From: an uncultured Chloroflexales bacterium
GTDB lineage: Bacteria; Chloroflexota; Chloroflexia; Chloroflexales; Chloroflexaceae
Assembly: GCA_937925925.1 (NCBI GenBank)
Contig: CALANA010000203.1
Coordinates: forward strand, 1 to 57,032
DNA length: 57,032 nt
Direction of reading: 5' to 3'
The notes under the pieces are model-generated. The model had not been told where the DNA came from and ran no database searches. It worked only from the letters and a program-made list of their open reading frames with translations. The position numbers and the translations under genes were made by a program. Positions 1 to 8,296 of this stretch are shown here, piece after piece (within the stretch, counting starts at the first letter, position 1; every line of letters begins with the position of its first letter).

Positions 1-43
1 GTTCTCGCCGCGATGAACCCCATCGTTAGGCGCTGGAGGCCGG

Positions 44-1528
44 ATGGATAGCGTGATCAATCGCTTTATCAGCATCCTCAAACACAACGGGGTGTCGATT
101 TCACCGTCAGAGACGATCGATGCCTTGCGCGGATTGGCATATGTCGGCATGGCTGACCGTGAGACGGTGCGGGCGGTGCTGGGCAGCACCCTGATTAAGG
201 ATACACGCGACATCCCGGTCTTTGATGAATTGTTTGATATCTTCTTCAGCCTGCCAGGACGTATGCGTGAGTATAACGCACATCCTGATAGACCGGCGCA
301 ACCGACCGATAGACCGTTTGAGCTAGAGCAGCAAGACGCTGCTGAACGCGGTACACCCCCGGACGACACCGAACGGGAGGATGTCCGTCTCGATACCGAG
401 CGTCTGGCAGCGTTCAGCCCGGCACCCGATCCCGATAGCCTGGATGTGCCGACCCTGAGTCACTATCTCGTGTTGAACCAGCACCGCGCCTTGCTGGACG
501 AGGCCTTGCAGCAGGTGTATCACCTGCATGTCAAACAGGCGGGCTGCCATACCCGGCCTGGCTCCCTGAGTCCCGTCCGTGCGACCGAGGAGATCGATCT
601 GCAGGTGTCGGGGGGGGCACTCAACGCCTTGCTGGACGACCTGCGCGACCTGGGGGTCGATGAGGAGGTGATTAACGAACTGGCGCAGCGACTGCACGCC
701 CAGAAGCATGATCTGACCGGATTGTTGCGGCGCTATCTGGCGCGGGAAGTAGCGTTGCTGCGCCGACCCGTGCCCCCGCTCGATCCGGCACATCCGGTGT
801 GTGCTTTCACCGCTGCCGAGCGGCACCAGATGGAAGAACTCATCCGTCGCCTGGGACGCCAGATGCGTGGGGCGCTCTCGTATCGCCGGGCGATTGATCA
901 GCGCGGACGTATGCACGTTGCCCGCACGGTGCGCAACAGCCTGAAGTACGACGGCATTCCCTTCTACCCGGTACTGGCCCGCCGCCGCGATGAGCGTCCG
1001 CGTCTGATCGTTATCTGTGATGTCAGCCTGTCGGTGCGCCACACGGCGCGCTTTATGCTGCACCTGCTCTACAGCTTGCAGTCGTTTTTTGAGCGGGTGC
1101 GCAGCTTTGTCTTTGTCAGTGACCTGGTTGAGGTCAGTACGCACTTCGAGCAGATAGACATTGAGGCGGCGATTAACATGGTGTTTGGCGGGACGCTGAT
1201 CGACTGCGATGCCAGTAGCAACTATGGGCGTGCGCTGGACATGTTCTACACCCAGCATCTGGCGGCGGTCACGCGGCGTTCGACCGTGATTATTCTGGGC
1301 GATGGGCGTGGGAATGGCAATCCGCCCAACGCCTGGATTCTGGAGGAAATTCGCCGCCGGGCAAAGCAGGTGATCTGGCTCACACCGGAGGCACGCGGGA
1401 GCTGGCAACTGGCCGGTTCGGATATGCCCGTCTATGCGCCGATCTGTCAGCGCGTTGAGGTGGTGCGCAACCTGGATCAACTGGGCAAGGTGACAGAAGA
1501 TCTGTTTCGATGGACGGTACACGCATGA
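44..1528 (+). CDS. CoxE-like von Willebrand factor A (VWA) domain protein
   Basis: A 494-residue protein with a C-terminal VWA domain of the CoxE type. A MIDAS metal site is visible: DVSLS near residue 327, a Thr in the following GGTLID, and an Asp in LGDGRG. The N-terminal half is alpha-helical and charged, with no signal peptide. In carbon monoxide dehydrogenase clusters CoxE works with a MoxR-type AAA ATPase in active-site maturation; such a partner may lie just upstream, because the left edge of the window is coding-like up to this start. GGAGG precedes the ATG by about four bases. The next gene overlaps its stop (ATGA), so the two are probably translationally coupled. A maturation or chaperone role in the mycofactocin locus is inference. 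Confidence 0.85.
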   Translation: MDSVINRFISILKHNGVSISPSETIDALRGLAYVGMADRETVRAVLGSTLIKDTRDIPVFDELFDIFFSLPGRMREYNAHPDRPAQPTDRPFELEQQDAAERGTPPDDTEREDVRLDTERLAAFSPAPDPDSLDVPTLSHYLVLNQHRALLDEALQQVYHLHVKQAGCHTRPGSLSPVRATEEIDLQVSGGALNALLDDLRDLGVDEEVINELAQRLHAQKHDLTGLLRRYLAREVALLRRPVPPLDPAHPVCAFTAAERHQMEELIRRLGRQMRGALSYRRAIDQRGRMHVARTVRNSLKYDGIPFYPVLARRRDERPRLIVICDVSLSVRHTARFMLHLLYSLQSFFERVRSFVFVSDLVEVSTHFEQIDIEAAINMVFGGTLIDCDASSNYGRALDMFYTQHLAAVTRRSTVIILGDGRGNGNPPNAWILEEIRRRAKQVIWLTPEARGSWQLAGSDMPVYAPICQRVEVVRNLDQLGKVTEDLFRWTVHA

Positions 1529-2664
1529 ATGCGCTCGTCCTGGCACCCAACCGGCATCAGATCTTGATTGAATGCCTGGCGCAGCGGGCAACCGTGTGCG
1601 CGAGCAGTGCGCATTTCAGGCTGTACGCGCTGGAGCAACCCGGTACACCGGAAACTAATCCAGCAACGCATTCGGGTTCGTCCGAGGTGGTTATCGTACA
1701 CAACTTTGCAGCAGCCGAGATTGACAACAACATTGGCTACTATGTGGCGAACGAGTTGTTGCCGCTGCTCGACAGCAACCAGCAGGCTGATTTTGAACAT
1801 CTGGTAGGCGCGATTGTGCGCTCGATCCATGGGAATGAACAGTATGCCTGGCATCTGTTCTACGCGAACTCGCTGGCAGCGTTGCAGCAAGCCATGGTTC
1901 AACCGGAAGCCGTCCCGGACTTTATCTGGCCGTTTGGCGCAATCTATGAACGCGCTATGAGCCTGGTACGCGGCGAGACGCTGCTTGATGCGGGGACGTG
2001 CTTTGGCTTCTTTCCGCTGTTGCTGGCCGAAAGCGAGACGAGGATGCGACGAGGCGACGAGGCGACGAGACCAGAGGGCGAGGGGCCATGTAGTAACGAC
2101 TTTAGTCGTTACGGAGGCGACGAGACAAGGGGGCGACGAGGCGACGAGGCGACGAGGCGACGAGGCAAAGAGGCCTCGCGCATCCCCGCATCATCGCATC
2201 CTCGCATTCCCGCCTCGCGCATCCGGCGCATCGTCGGCTGCGATCTTGATCCGGCGCTGATCAAACTGGCTGGCACCTATGCCGCTCGGCAGGAGCTGGA
2301 TCAGGTGTCTTTCGTCGTCACCGATATTCTCGCTGAGGACTTTGCGCGGTTAGGGACGTTCGATACGGTGACGTGTATGCATGTGCTGGAACACCTGCCG
2401 TCCGAACAGACCGTGCCAGCACTGACCAGTCTCTGGCAGCGCACGCGCCAGCGGCTGATCATCGGCGTGCCCCTGGAGGCAACACCGGATCCGCGCTTTG
2501 GACACATGCAGGTCTTTGACCGGGAGCGACTGCTGGAATTGGGGCGTGGCATGGATGCAGACTGCCAGTATTTTGAGTTTCACGGCGGCTGGCTGGTTCT
2601 GAACGTCAAGCGGGGAAGCGGAGAAGCGTTCAAGCGCTCAAGCGTTCGAGCGTTGAAGCTGTAG
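1525..2664 (+). CDS. mftM: Class I SAM-dependent methyltransferase, MftM-like (mycofactocin oligosaccharide methyltransferase family)
   Basis: The chosen start is the ATG that overlaps the previous stop, giving 379 residues. The first ~150 residues resemble, from memory, the N-terminal region of actinobacterial MftM-type methyltransferases (a short IVRS motif, then a WHLFYANSL-like motif). A Rossmann SAM site follows (LLDAGTCFGFFPLLLAE, about residues 153-169), with an acidic beta-2 end (GCDLD) and a TCMHVLEHL motif. Between the glycine-rich loop and the acidic strand lies a ~63-residue Arg/Asp/Glu/Ala-rich insert encoded by repeats (2036-2225). MftM is known to methylate the glucose chain on mycofactocin. 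The last residues and the stop lie in a repeat array and a palindrome. The family call is fairly good; whether the enzyme is active with the insert is unknown. Confidence 0.65.
   Translation: MNALVLAPNRHQILIECLAQRATVCASSAHFRLYALEQPGTPETNPATHSGSSEVVIVHNFAAAEIDNNIGYYVANELLPLLDSNQQADFEHLVGAIVRSIHGNEQYAWHLFYANSLAALQQAMVQPEAVPDFIWPFGAIYERAMSLVRGETLLDAGTCFGFFPLLLAESETRMRRGDEATRPEGEGPCSNDFSRYGGDETRGRRGDEATRRRGKEASRIPASSHPRIPASRIRRIVGCDLDPALIKLAGTYAARQELDQVSFVVTDILAEDFARLGTFDTVTCMHVLEHLPSEQTVPALTSLWQRTRQRLIIGVPLEATPDPRFGHMQVFDRERLLELGRGMDADCQYFEFHGGWLVLNVKRGSGEAFKRSSVRALKL
2036..2225 (+). repeat. In-frame low-complexity repeat inside the methyltransferase gene
   Basis: Runs of a GGCGACGA unit surround a small palindrome (GTAACGACT/AGTCGTTAC at 2093-2112), followed by a CGCATC-rich stretch. 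The frame stays open throughout. The same unit types recur in intergenic arrays elsewhere in the window, for example near 8000 and 12350. Confidence 0.85.
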
Positions 2665-2760
2665 GAGCGTTGCATGCAACGCCTTAAGCGCTCAAGCGCT
2701 CGAACGTTCAGGTCGCTCAGGCCGCTCGAACGTTCAGGCCGCTCGAACGCTTTCTAGAAG
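2620..2760. repeat. AAGCGTTC/GAACGCTT-type tandem array at the mftM-mftC junction
   Basis: Short degenerate units of about 9 bases (CGTTCAAGCG, GCTCGAACG) fill the end of the methyltransferase gene and the whole intergenic gap. A 16-bp palindrome with GCATGC at its centre sits at 2667-2682, directly after the methyltransferase stop; the same core lies in a longer palindrome at 22923-22952. Confidence 0.85.
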
Positions 2761-2768
2761 GGAATGCG

Positions 2769-3800
2769 GTGAGTTACGAGCTATTTCGACAGGGACTGGA
2801 TGCGCCAATCTGCCTGACGTGGGAGATAACCTACGGCTGCAATCTGCGCTGTGTGCATTGTCTCTCGTCCTCTGGTCAGCGCCGTGAAGACGAACTGACG
2901 ACGGACGAGGCGAAGCGCCTGATTGACGAGTGGGCGGCGATGAAGGTGTTTTATATCAATGTGGGTGGCGGTGAGCCGATGAGCCGCCCTGATTTCTTCG
3001 TGTTGATGAACTATGCGCTTGACCAGGGCATCGGTGTCAAGTTTAGCACCAATGGCACATTGATCGATGATGCCGCTGCCGACTGGATCGGCTCACGCGA
3101 CTATCTCGATGTGCAGATCAGCCTGGATGGGGCGGCCGCGGCTACCAACGATCCGGTGCGCGGCACGGGGTCGTTTCTGCGGGCACGCCGTGCGATTGAC
3201 CGGCTGGCAGCCCGTGACGTTGCGTTCAAGATCAACGCGGTCGTCACCCGCCAGAACATCCACGAACTCGATGCCCTGTACGCCCTGGCGACCGATAACG
3301 GCGGCCAGTTACGCCTGACCCGGCTGCGTCCCTCCGGGCGTGGCATAGATGTGTGGGAACGTATGCGCCCGGCACATGCCCAGAATCGCATGCTGTATGA
3401 GTGGCTGCTGGCGCACCCGGACGTGCTGACCGGCGACTCGTTCTTTCACCTATCGGCCTATGGGCAACCGCTTGACGGGCTGAATATGTGCGGAGCCGGG
3501 CGCATCGTGTGTTGCGTCGATCCGGTGGGGGAGGTGTATGCCTGCCCGTTTGTGCTGTCACCGGAGTTCTCGGCGGGAAATGTGCGCGATCAGGGCGGCT
3601 TTGCCTGGCTGTGGCGGAACGCGCCACTGTTCGCGCACCTGCGTGTATGGCAAGTCGGCGGCAGGTGCCAGACCTGCAACGCCTACGCGCTCTGTCACGG
3701 GGGCTGCTTTGCGGTCAAGCACTTCACCGGCCGCTCGCTCGATGCTCCCGACCCGGACTGCGTGTTTGAGCCAGGTTCCGATGAAGCGCTCAAGCGTTGA
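2769..3800 (+). CDS. mftC: Mycofactocin radical SAM maturase MftC
   Basis: A 343-residue radical SAM/SPASM protein. MftC decarboxylates the C-terminal Tyr of the MftA precursor and forms a Val-Tyr carbon-carbon crosslink. The SAM-cluster motif CNLRCVHC (Cys24, 28, 31) is followed by the family-typical LSSSG, then VGGGEP, KFSTNG, VQISLDG, RLTRLRPSGRG and TGDSFFHLSA. C-terminal SPASM cysteines appear in CGAG, ACPF and CQTCNAYALCHGGC. The match to actinobacterial MftC, from memory, runs along nearly the whole length. The start is GTG, five bases after GAAGGGA. The last residues (EALKR) and stop are encoded by the following repeat array. MftA and MftB, which MftC needs, are not visible nearby. 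Confidence 0.93.
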   Translation: MSYELFRQGLDAPICLTWEITYGCNLRCVHCLSSSGQRREDELTTDEAKRLIDEWAAMKVFYINVGGGEPMSRPDFFVLMNYALDQGIGVKFSTNGTLIDDAAADWIGSRDYLDVQISLDGAAAATNDPVRGTGSFLRARRAIDRLAARDVAFKINAVVTRQNIHELDALYALATDNGGQLRLTRLRPSGRGIDVWERMRPAHAQNRMLYEWLLAHPDVLTGDSFFHLSAYGQPLDGLNMCGAGRIVCCVDPVGEVYACPFVLSPEFSAGNVRDQGGFAWLWRNAPLFAHLRVWQVGGRCQTCNAYALCHGGCFAVKHFTGRSLDAPDPDCVFEPGSDEALKR

Positions 3801-3860
3801 AGCGTTGAAGCGGTCGAGCGTTGAAGCGTTCAAGCGCTCGACCGCTCGAAAGAGGGGTTC
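3779..3860. repeat. AAGCGTTGAAGCG-type array at the mftC-OYE junction
   Basis: Degenerate tandem units (GAAGCGTTGAAGCG, CTCAAGCG) of the same family as 2620-2760 and 56793-56950. The array supplies the mftC stop codon and fills the gap to the next gene. Confidence 0.85.
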
Positions 3861-3861
3861 C

Positions 3862-5832
3862 ATGAACAGCACAATGTTTGAACCGTTGCTCTCACCCTTG
3901 CATCTGGGTCGCAAAATCACGCCCAATCGCATCGTGTTTGCCACGCATCAGACCAATTTCGCCACGCATCATCGCTTTGAGCAGCGGCATGTGGCCTACT
4001 ACCGTGCGCGGGCTGCGGGCGGGGTGGGCCTGATTGTCCTCGAAGGCAGCGTGGTGCATCCGTCGGACTGGCCGTATGAGTATGTCATCTTCGGCTACGA
4101 TGAAGCAGTCGTCGCGGGCTATCAGCAGATAGCAGAGGCTGTGCATCGCTATGGAGCACTGGTGCTGGCACACCTGACCCACAGCGGTGGTCAGGGCAGC
4201 AGCCACTACTCGCAGTTGCCGTTGTGGGCACCGTCAGCCGTGCCCGAAGTCAACAGCCGTGAGATGCCCAAAGTGATGGAAATCGAGGACATTGCAGCGG
4301 TGGTGGCCGGATTTGCGCGTGCGGCCCGGTTTGCGATCCAGGGTGGGCTGGATGGCGTGGAGATCAATGCAGGACAGGATAGCCTGGTGCGCCAGTTTCT
4401 GTCGCCACTGACGAATATGCGCGATGACGAGTATGGTGGCGCGCTTGACAACCGGCTGCGCTTTGCGCGTGAGGTCATCCAGGCTGTGCGACAGGCCGTC
4501 GGCAGTGAGTCAATCGTCGGCTTGCGTCTGTGCGGCGATGAACACGCGCCCTGGGCGGGCATCAAGCCCGAAGACGCAGCCGAGATCGCCCGTCTGCTGA
4601 CGACAGAGACCCACCTGGATTATATCAGCGTCACCAGCGGAAGCATCTTTACCGGCCACCTGACCCGTGCCGGGTTGTATATGCCGCCTGGTTATGCGGC
4701 GCATCTGGCCGGGACAATCAAGGCCGCTGTCACTGTGCCCGTGTTTGCCCAGGGCAGCATTGTCGATCCCAGAATGGCAGCCGGGTTACTGGTCGAACAG
4801 CAAGCCGACGCGGTTGAGATGACGCGGGCGTTAATCGCCGACCCGGAGTTGCCGCAGAAGGTACGTGCCGGACGTGCCGACGAGATTCGCCCGGCTATCC
4901 TCTCGAACCAGGATAACATTATTGGCCTGGTGCAGAATCCGCGCCTGAGCTGTGTCAACAACCCGGCCGCGGGCTATGAGAACGAACTCGAATTCGGCCC
5001 ACTGCCACCCGCCGCGCCACCGGCGCAGATCATGGTCATCGGCGGTGGGCCGGCCGGCCTGGAAGCAGCACGGATCGCAGCGTTGCGCGGCCATCAAGTG
5101 ACGCTGTACGAGCAGCGCGATCACCTGGGCGGTACGTTGCGACTGGCGGCGGCAGCACCGGGCCGCCAACGACTGGCGCTGGCTGTGGACTGGCTGGAGG
5201 CCCAGGTGCGTGCGTTACCGGTTCAGATTCAACTCGGCGTAACGGTGACTCCGCAACTGGTGCTGTCCCATGCCCCCGCTGCGGTGATTGTGGCGGTGGG
5301 CGGCATGCCCAGGCCGTATCCCGACGTAGACGTGCGCGCCGCCGAGGTGCCGATTGTGAATCCGCGCCAGGTGCTGGTGGGTGACGTGCCGACCACGCCG
5401 GGCATGGCGGTGATCCTTGACCACATTGGCGATTATGTCGCCATGGGTGTGGCCGAGTGGCTGGCCGATCACGGCTGGCAGGTCACGATTGTCACCGCTG
5501 ACATGTTCGTGGGGCAACGGCTGACAGCCTCGCTGGAGCTAACACCCTGGAACCAGCGTGCCTGTGCGAAGGGGATTGTGTTCCGGCCTCAGATTGATGC
5601 TGAGCGCGTCGCGGGACGTACCCTGTTCGGCGTGGATCATTTTGACCGAACACCCATTGCGATTGAAGGGCTTGACTTGCTTGTTGGGGTGACGTATGAA
5701 ACACCCGATGAGACGCTCTATGGTGCGCTCAAACAGGCCGGGGTGCGTGCCTATCGTGCGGGCGATTGTGTGGCTCCGCGCACGATGAGCCAGGCTATAC
5801 TTGAGGGCTATCGCGTTGGACGGACGGTGTAG
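3862..5832 (+). CDS. FadH/OYE-family flavin oxidoreductase, mycofactocin-associated type 1, with degenerate Fe-S site
   Basis: The start is the ATG after AGAGGGG, giving 656 residues. Residues ~1-360 form an Old Yellow Enzyme FMN barrel (HSGGQG, RQFLSPLTN, YGGALDNR); residues ~390-650 form an FAD/NAD(P) domain (VIGGGPAGLEAA). Family relatives such as 2,4-dienoyl-CoA reductase carry a CxxCxxxC...C 4Fe-4S site between the domains. Here the first three positions read ILSNQDN and only the last Cys (LSCVNN) remains. The dienoyl-CoA reductase catalytic His/Tyr positions are also replaced (AGQDSL). Two OYE-like families are known to co-occur with mycofactocin; this looks like type 1. The substrate is unknown. 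Confidence 0.85.
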   Translation: MNSTMFEPLLSPLHLGRKITPNRIVFATHQTNFATHHRFEQRHVAYYRARAAGGVGLIVLEGSVVHPSDWPYEYVIFGYDEAVVAGYQQIAEAVHRYGALVLAHLTHSGGQGSSHYSQLPLWAPSAVPEVNSREMPKVMEIEDIAAVVAGFARAARFAIQGGLDGVEINAGQDSLVRQFLSPLTNMRDDEYGGALDNRLRFAREVIQAVRQAVGSESIVGLRLCGDEHAPWAGIKPEDAAEIARLLTTETHLDYISVTSGSIFTGHLTRAGLYMPPGYAAHLAGTIKAAVTVPVFAQGSIVDPRMAAGLLVEQQADAVEMTRALIADPELPQKVRAGRADEIRPAILSNQDNIIGLVQNPRLSCVNNPAAGYENELEFGPLPPAAPPAQIMVIGGGPAGLEAARIAALRGHQVTLYEQRDHLGGTLRLAAAAPGRQRLALAVDWLEAQVRALPVQIQLGVTVTPQLVLSHAPAAVIVAVGGMPRPYPDVDVRAAEVPIVNPRQVLVGDVPTTPGMAVILDHIGDYVAMGVAEWLADHGWQVTIVTADMFVGQRLTASLELTPWNQRACAKGIVFRPQIDAERVAGRTLFGVDHFDRTPIAIEGLDLLVGVTYETPDETLYGALKQAGVRAYRAGDCVAPRTMSQAILEGYRVGRTV

Positions 5833-5842
5833 TGGAGTGTGA

Positions 5843-6006
5843 CGTACCGTTCGGCACGCGCCCCGCGCCCGGCGACTAAAGCCGCAGGCTACCGGCGGCG
5901 AAGCCAGCCTGCGCTGGCTCCCCCAGGCCGTGCAAGTGGCCTGGGGAACCCGAGCCGGGGCCTTCAGACCCCCGGCGGGCCAGCAGGAAACGTGCCGAAC
6001 GGTACG
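5843..6006. repeat. MITE-like element with 16-bp perfect terminal inverted repeats
   Basis: Arms CGTACCGTTCGGCACG (5843-5858) and CGTGCCGAACGGTACG (5991-6006) are exact reverse complements. The core is GC-rich with nested hairpins, for example AGCCAGC/GCTGGCT and CCAGGCC/GGCCTGG. It holds no gene and fills the gap between the two OYE genes. A similar element lies at 49416-49534. Confidence 0.75.
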
Positions 6007-6034
6007 CTGCACCCGGTGGAGTGGAGATGAATGA

Positions 6035-7993
6035 ATGAGTGAAACACGACGACTGTTGTTTACGCCAATCAAGATCGGCACGTTGACGGTACCAAACCGG
6101 ATCGTCTTTTCGGCGCACCTGACCAACTATGCCAAAGATTTTATGCCGACCGATCGCCATGCCTATTACTACCGTGAACGAGCGCGCGGCGGCGTGGGGC
6201 TGATTATCACCGAAGAACACTCGACGCACCCGACCGATCATCCCTACGAAAAGCTCATCCACGCCTTCCACCCACAAGTCATCCCTGGCTACCGACGCAT
6301 CACCGACATGGTACACCGCGAAGGCACGCCCATCTTTGCGCAGATCAACCACAACGGCGGGCAGGGCAGTGGTATGTTTACGCGCCTACCCGCCTGGGCA
6401 CCCTCGGCGCTGGCCGACCCGATGTTCCGCGAGGTGGCGAAGGCGGTTGAACCGGAGGATATTCAGGAAATCATTCGCGGCTATGCTCAGGTCGCCCGCT
6501 ATACGCAGCAGGGCGGCTTTGATGGGGTTGAGTTGCAGTGTTCGCATTCGTCCATTGTGCGTCAGTTTCTCTCGCGTAGCACCAATCAGCGCACGGACGA
6601 CTATGGCGGTGGCCTGGAAAATCGTATGCGTCTGCTCCGTGAAATTATTGCCGCTATTCGCCAGGCAGTAGGCCGGGACTATCCCATGAGCGTGCGCCTG
6701 TGTGGTGATGAATTGATCCGCGATGGGATTGTACTGGATGAGGCGGTGGCAGCGGCGCGCATCCTCGAACGCGATGGGCAGATCGACTGTATCAATACCA
6801 GTATCGGCACCGCGACCCAGACGCTGTATATGATCGAAGCATCAATGCATATTCCACCCGACTATGCTCTGTTCATTCCCTCGGCGATACGCAAAGCCGT
6901 GCGACTGCCGGTGATTGGCGTCGGGCGGGTGAAAGACCCGATCCAGGCCGAACGCATCCTGGCCGACGGTCACGCTGACTTGATCGGTATCGTGCGGGCG
7001 CAGATTGCCGACCCGGAGTTTGCGCGCAAAGCGCGTGAGAACCGGGTTGACGACATCCGGCTCTGTTTGTCGTGCAACCAGGAGTGTGTGGGACGCATGG
7101 GCCTGAACCGCTGGCTCGGCTGTATTGAGACGCCAGGAACCGGTCAGGAACAGTGGCTAGGCATCGGCACGCTCAAACCGGCGACCCAGGCAAAGCGGGT
7201 TGTGGTGGTTGGCGGCGGGCCGGCGGGCCTGAAAGCGGCGGTGATTGCCGCCCGGCGTGGTCATCGCGTCACACTGCTCGAAAAAGACACGCGCCTGGGT
7301 GGGCAGGTTTTGCTGGCGATCAAGGTGACCAACCGCGCTGAATTCGGCGACATTGTGCGCAACTTGCTGCACGAATTGCCCGCAGCCGGGGTGGAGGTGC
7401 GGACAGGGGTGACGGCCACGCCGGAGGTGATCCTGGCTGAGCGGCCCGACGCGGTAATTATTGCCACCGGCTCGGTGCCCAATCGGGCGGCGCTTCCCGG
7501 CGCTGACGGGCCAGACGTGGCGGATGTTGCAGATATTCTGTCGGGTGCGGTTGAGCCGGGCCAGCGCGTGCTGGTGATCGACCGTCTGGGTTTTCACGAG
7601 GCGACCAGTGTGGCCGAATACATGGCCGAACGCGGTTCACAGGTCGAGGTGGTCACGCAGACGCTGTATGTTGGTCAAGATCTGGGGGTAACCCTTGACC
7701 TGGAGTACTGGTATCGCCGGGCGCGGCGGCTGGGCATCAGGTGTACGCCGAATCACTCGGCGTTGCGCATTGCCGATGGGGTGGTGACGGCCATTCACAA
7801 CTACAGCGGGCAGATCGTGACCTTTGGCCCGGTGGATACGGTGGTGCTGGCGGTGCATCGTTGTGCGGAACATACGCTGTATGATGCGCTGAAGGGCCGC
7901 GTGGCCGAACTCCAGCGCATTGGCGACGCCGTTGCACCGCGTCGTGCCCATGCCGCGATCCTGGAGGGGGAACGTGCGGGGCGGAGTGTGTGA
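6035..7993 (+). CDS. FadH/OYE-family flavin oxidoreductase, mycofactocin-associated type 2, Fe-S site intact
   Basis: A 652-residue paralogue of the preceding gene with the same layout: FMN barrel (NHNGGQG, RQFLSRSTN, YGGGLENR), linker iron-sulfur site and C-terminal FAD/NAD(P) domain (VVGGGPAGLKAA). Unlike its neighbour it keeps the full motif CLSCNQEC plus a later Cys (LGCIE), so it should hold one 4Fe-4S cluster carrying electrons between FAD and FMN. The dienoyl-CoA reductase Tyr position is Ser here (CSHSSI). It is predicted to be a cytosolic NAD(P)H- or ETF-linked reductase in the mycofactocin system. The substrate is not deducible. Confidence 0.88.
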   Translation: MSETRRLLFTPIKIGTLTVPNRIVFSAHLTNYAKDFMPTDRHAYYYRERARGGVGLIITEEHSTHPTDHPYEKLIHAFHPQVIPGYRRITDMVHREGTPIFAQINHNGGQGSGMFTRLPAWAPSALADPMFREVAKAVEPEDIQEIIRGYAQVARYTQQGGFDGVELQCSHSSIVRQFLSRSTNQRTDDYGGGLENRMRLLREIIAAIRQAVGRDYPMSVRLCGDELIRDGIVLDEAVAAARILERDGQIDCINTSIGTATQTLYMIEASMHIPPDYALFIPSAIRKAVRLPVIGVGRVKDPIQAERILADGHADLIGIVRAQIADPEFARKARENRVDDIRLCLSCNQECVGRMGLNRWLGCIETPGTGQEQWLGIGTLKPATQAKRVVVVGGGPAGLKAAVIAARRGHRVTLLEKDTRLGGQVLLAIKVTNRAEFGDIVRNLLHELPAAGVEVRTGVTATPEVILAERPDAVIIATGSVPNRAALPGADGPDVADVADILSGAVEPGQRVLVIDRLGFHEATSVAEYMAERGSQVEVVTQTLYVGQDLGVTLDLEYWYRRARRLGIRCTPNHSALRIADGVVTAIHNYSGQIVTFGPVDTVVLAVHRCAEHTLYDALKGRVAELQRIGDAVAPRRAHAAILEGERAGRSV

Positions 7994-8296
7994 GGCGTTC
8001 GGGCGAGGAGGCGACGAGACGACGAGGCGTCTTTCGGTGACAGGTGCGTGGTACGGTTGACTATGGCAGATGGGAGATGGCAGATGGGAGATGGCAGATG
8101 GGAGATGGCAGAGCGTTCGAGCGTTGGGGCGTGCAAGCGAGGGAGCGTGCGATCGCTCCAACGCTTCACCGCTCCAACGCTTCACCGCTTCACCGCTTCA
8201 CCGCTTCACCGCTTCACCGCTTCAACGCTCCAACGCTTTCCCATATGCCATCTCCCATCTCCCACGCATCTGCGTTGCAATGAGGATCTATGAGCT
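7994..8296. repeat. Gene-free 303-bp repeat array between OYE-2 and fixB
   Basis: No gene is supported. In order it holds GGCGACGAGA units, five or so copies of GATGGGAGATGGCA (8068-8110), a GAGCGTTC-type stretch, tandem ACCGCTTC units (8160-8225), and an inverted stretch CCATCTCCCATCTCCC (8248-8263) that can pair with the GATGGGAGATGG copies. ORFs read here only reflect the repeat periodicity. Confidence 0.85.

Noticed and set aside
1-51. End of an upstream gene
   Set aside because: Two frames could end here (stops at 27-29 and 49-51) and too few codons are visible to identify either, so no feature is called.
323-1591. Long antisense frame opposite the VWA gene
   Set aside because: It is a shadow of a GC-rich coding region; no RBS and no recognisable protein motif.
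2769-3800. PqqE-type or other SPASM maturase instead of MftC
   Set aside because: LSSSG directly after the cluster motif and TGDSFFHLSA fit MftC, and mftE plus OYE neighbours support it; no pqq genes are present.
8010-8268. Periodic repeats that might be a CRISPR array
   Set aside because: Units are 8-14 bases, contiguous and lack unique spacers; no cas genes are near.
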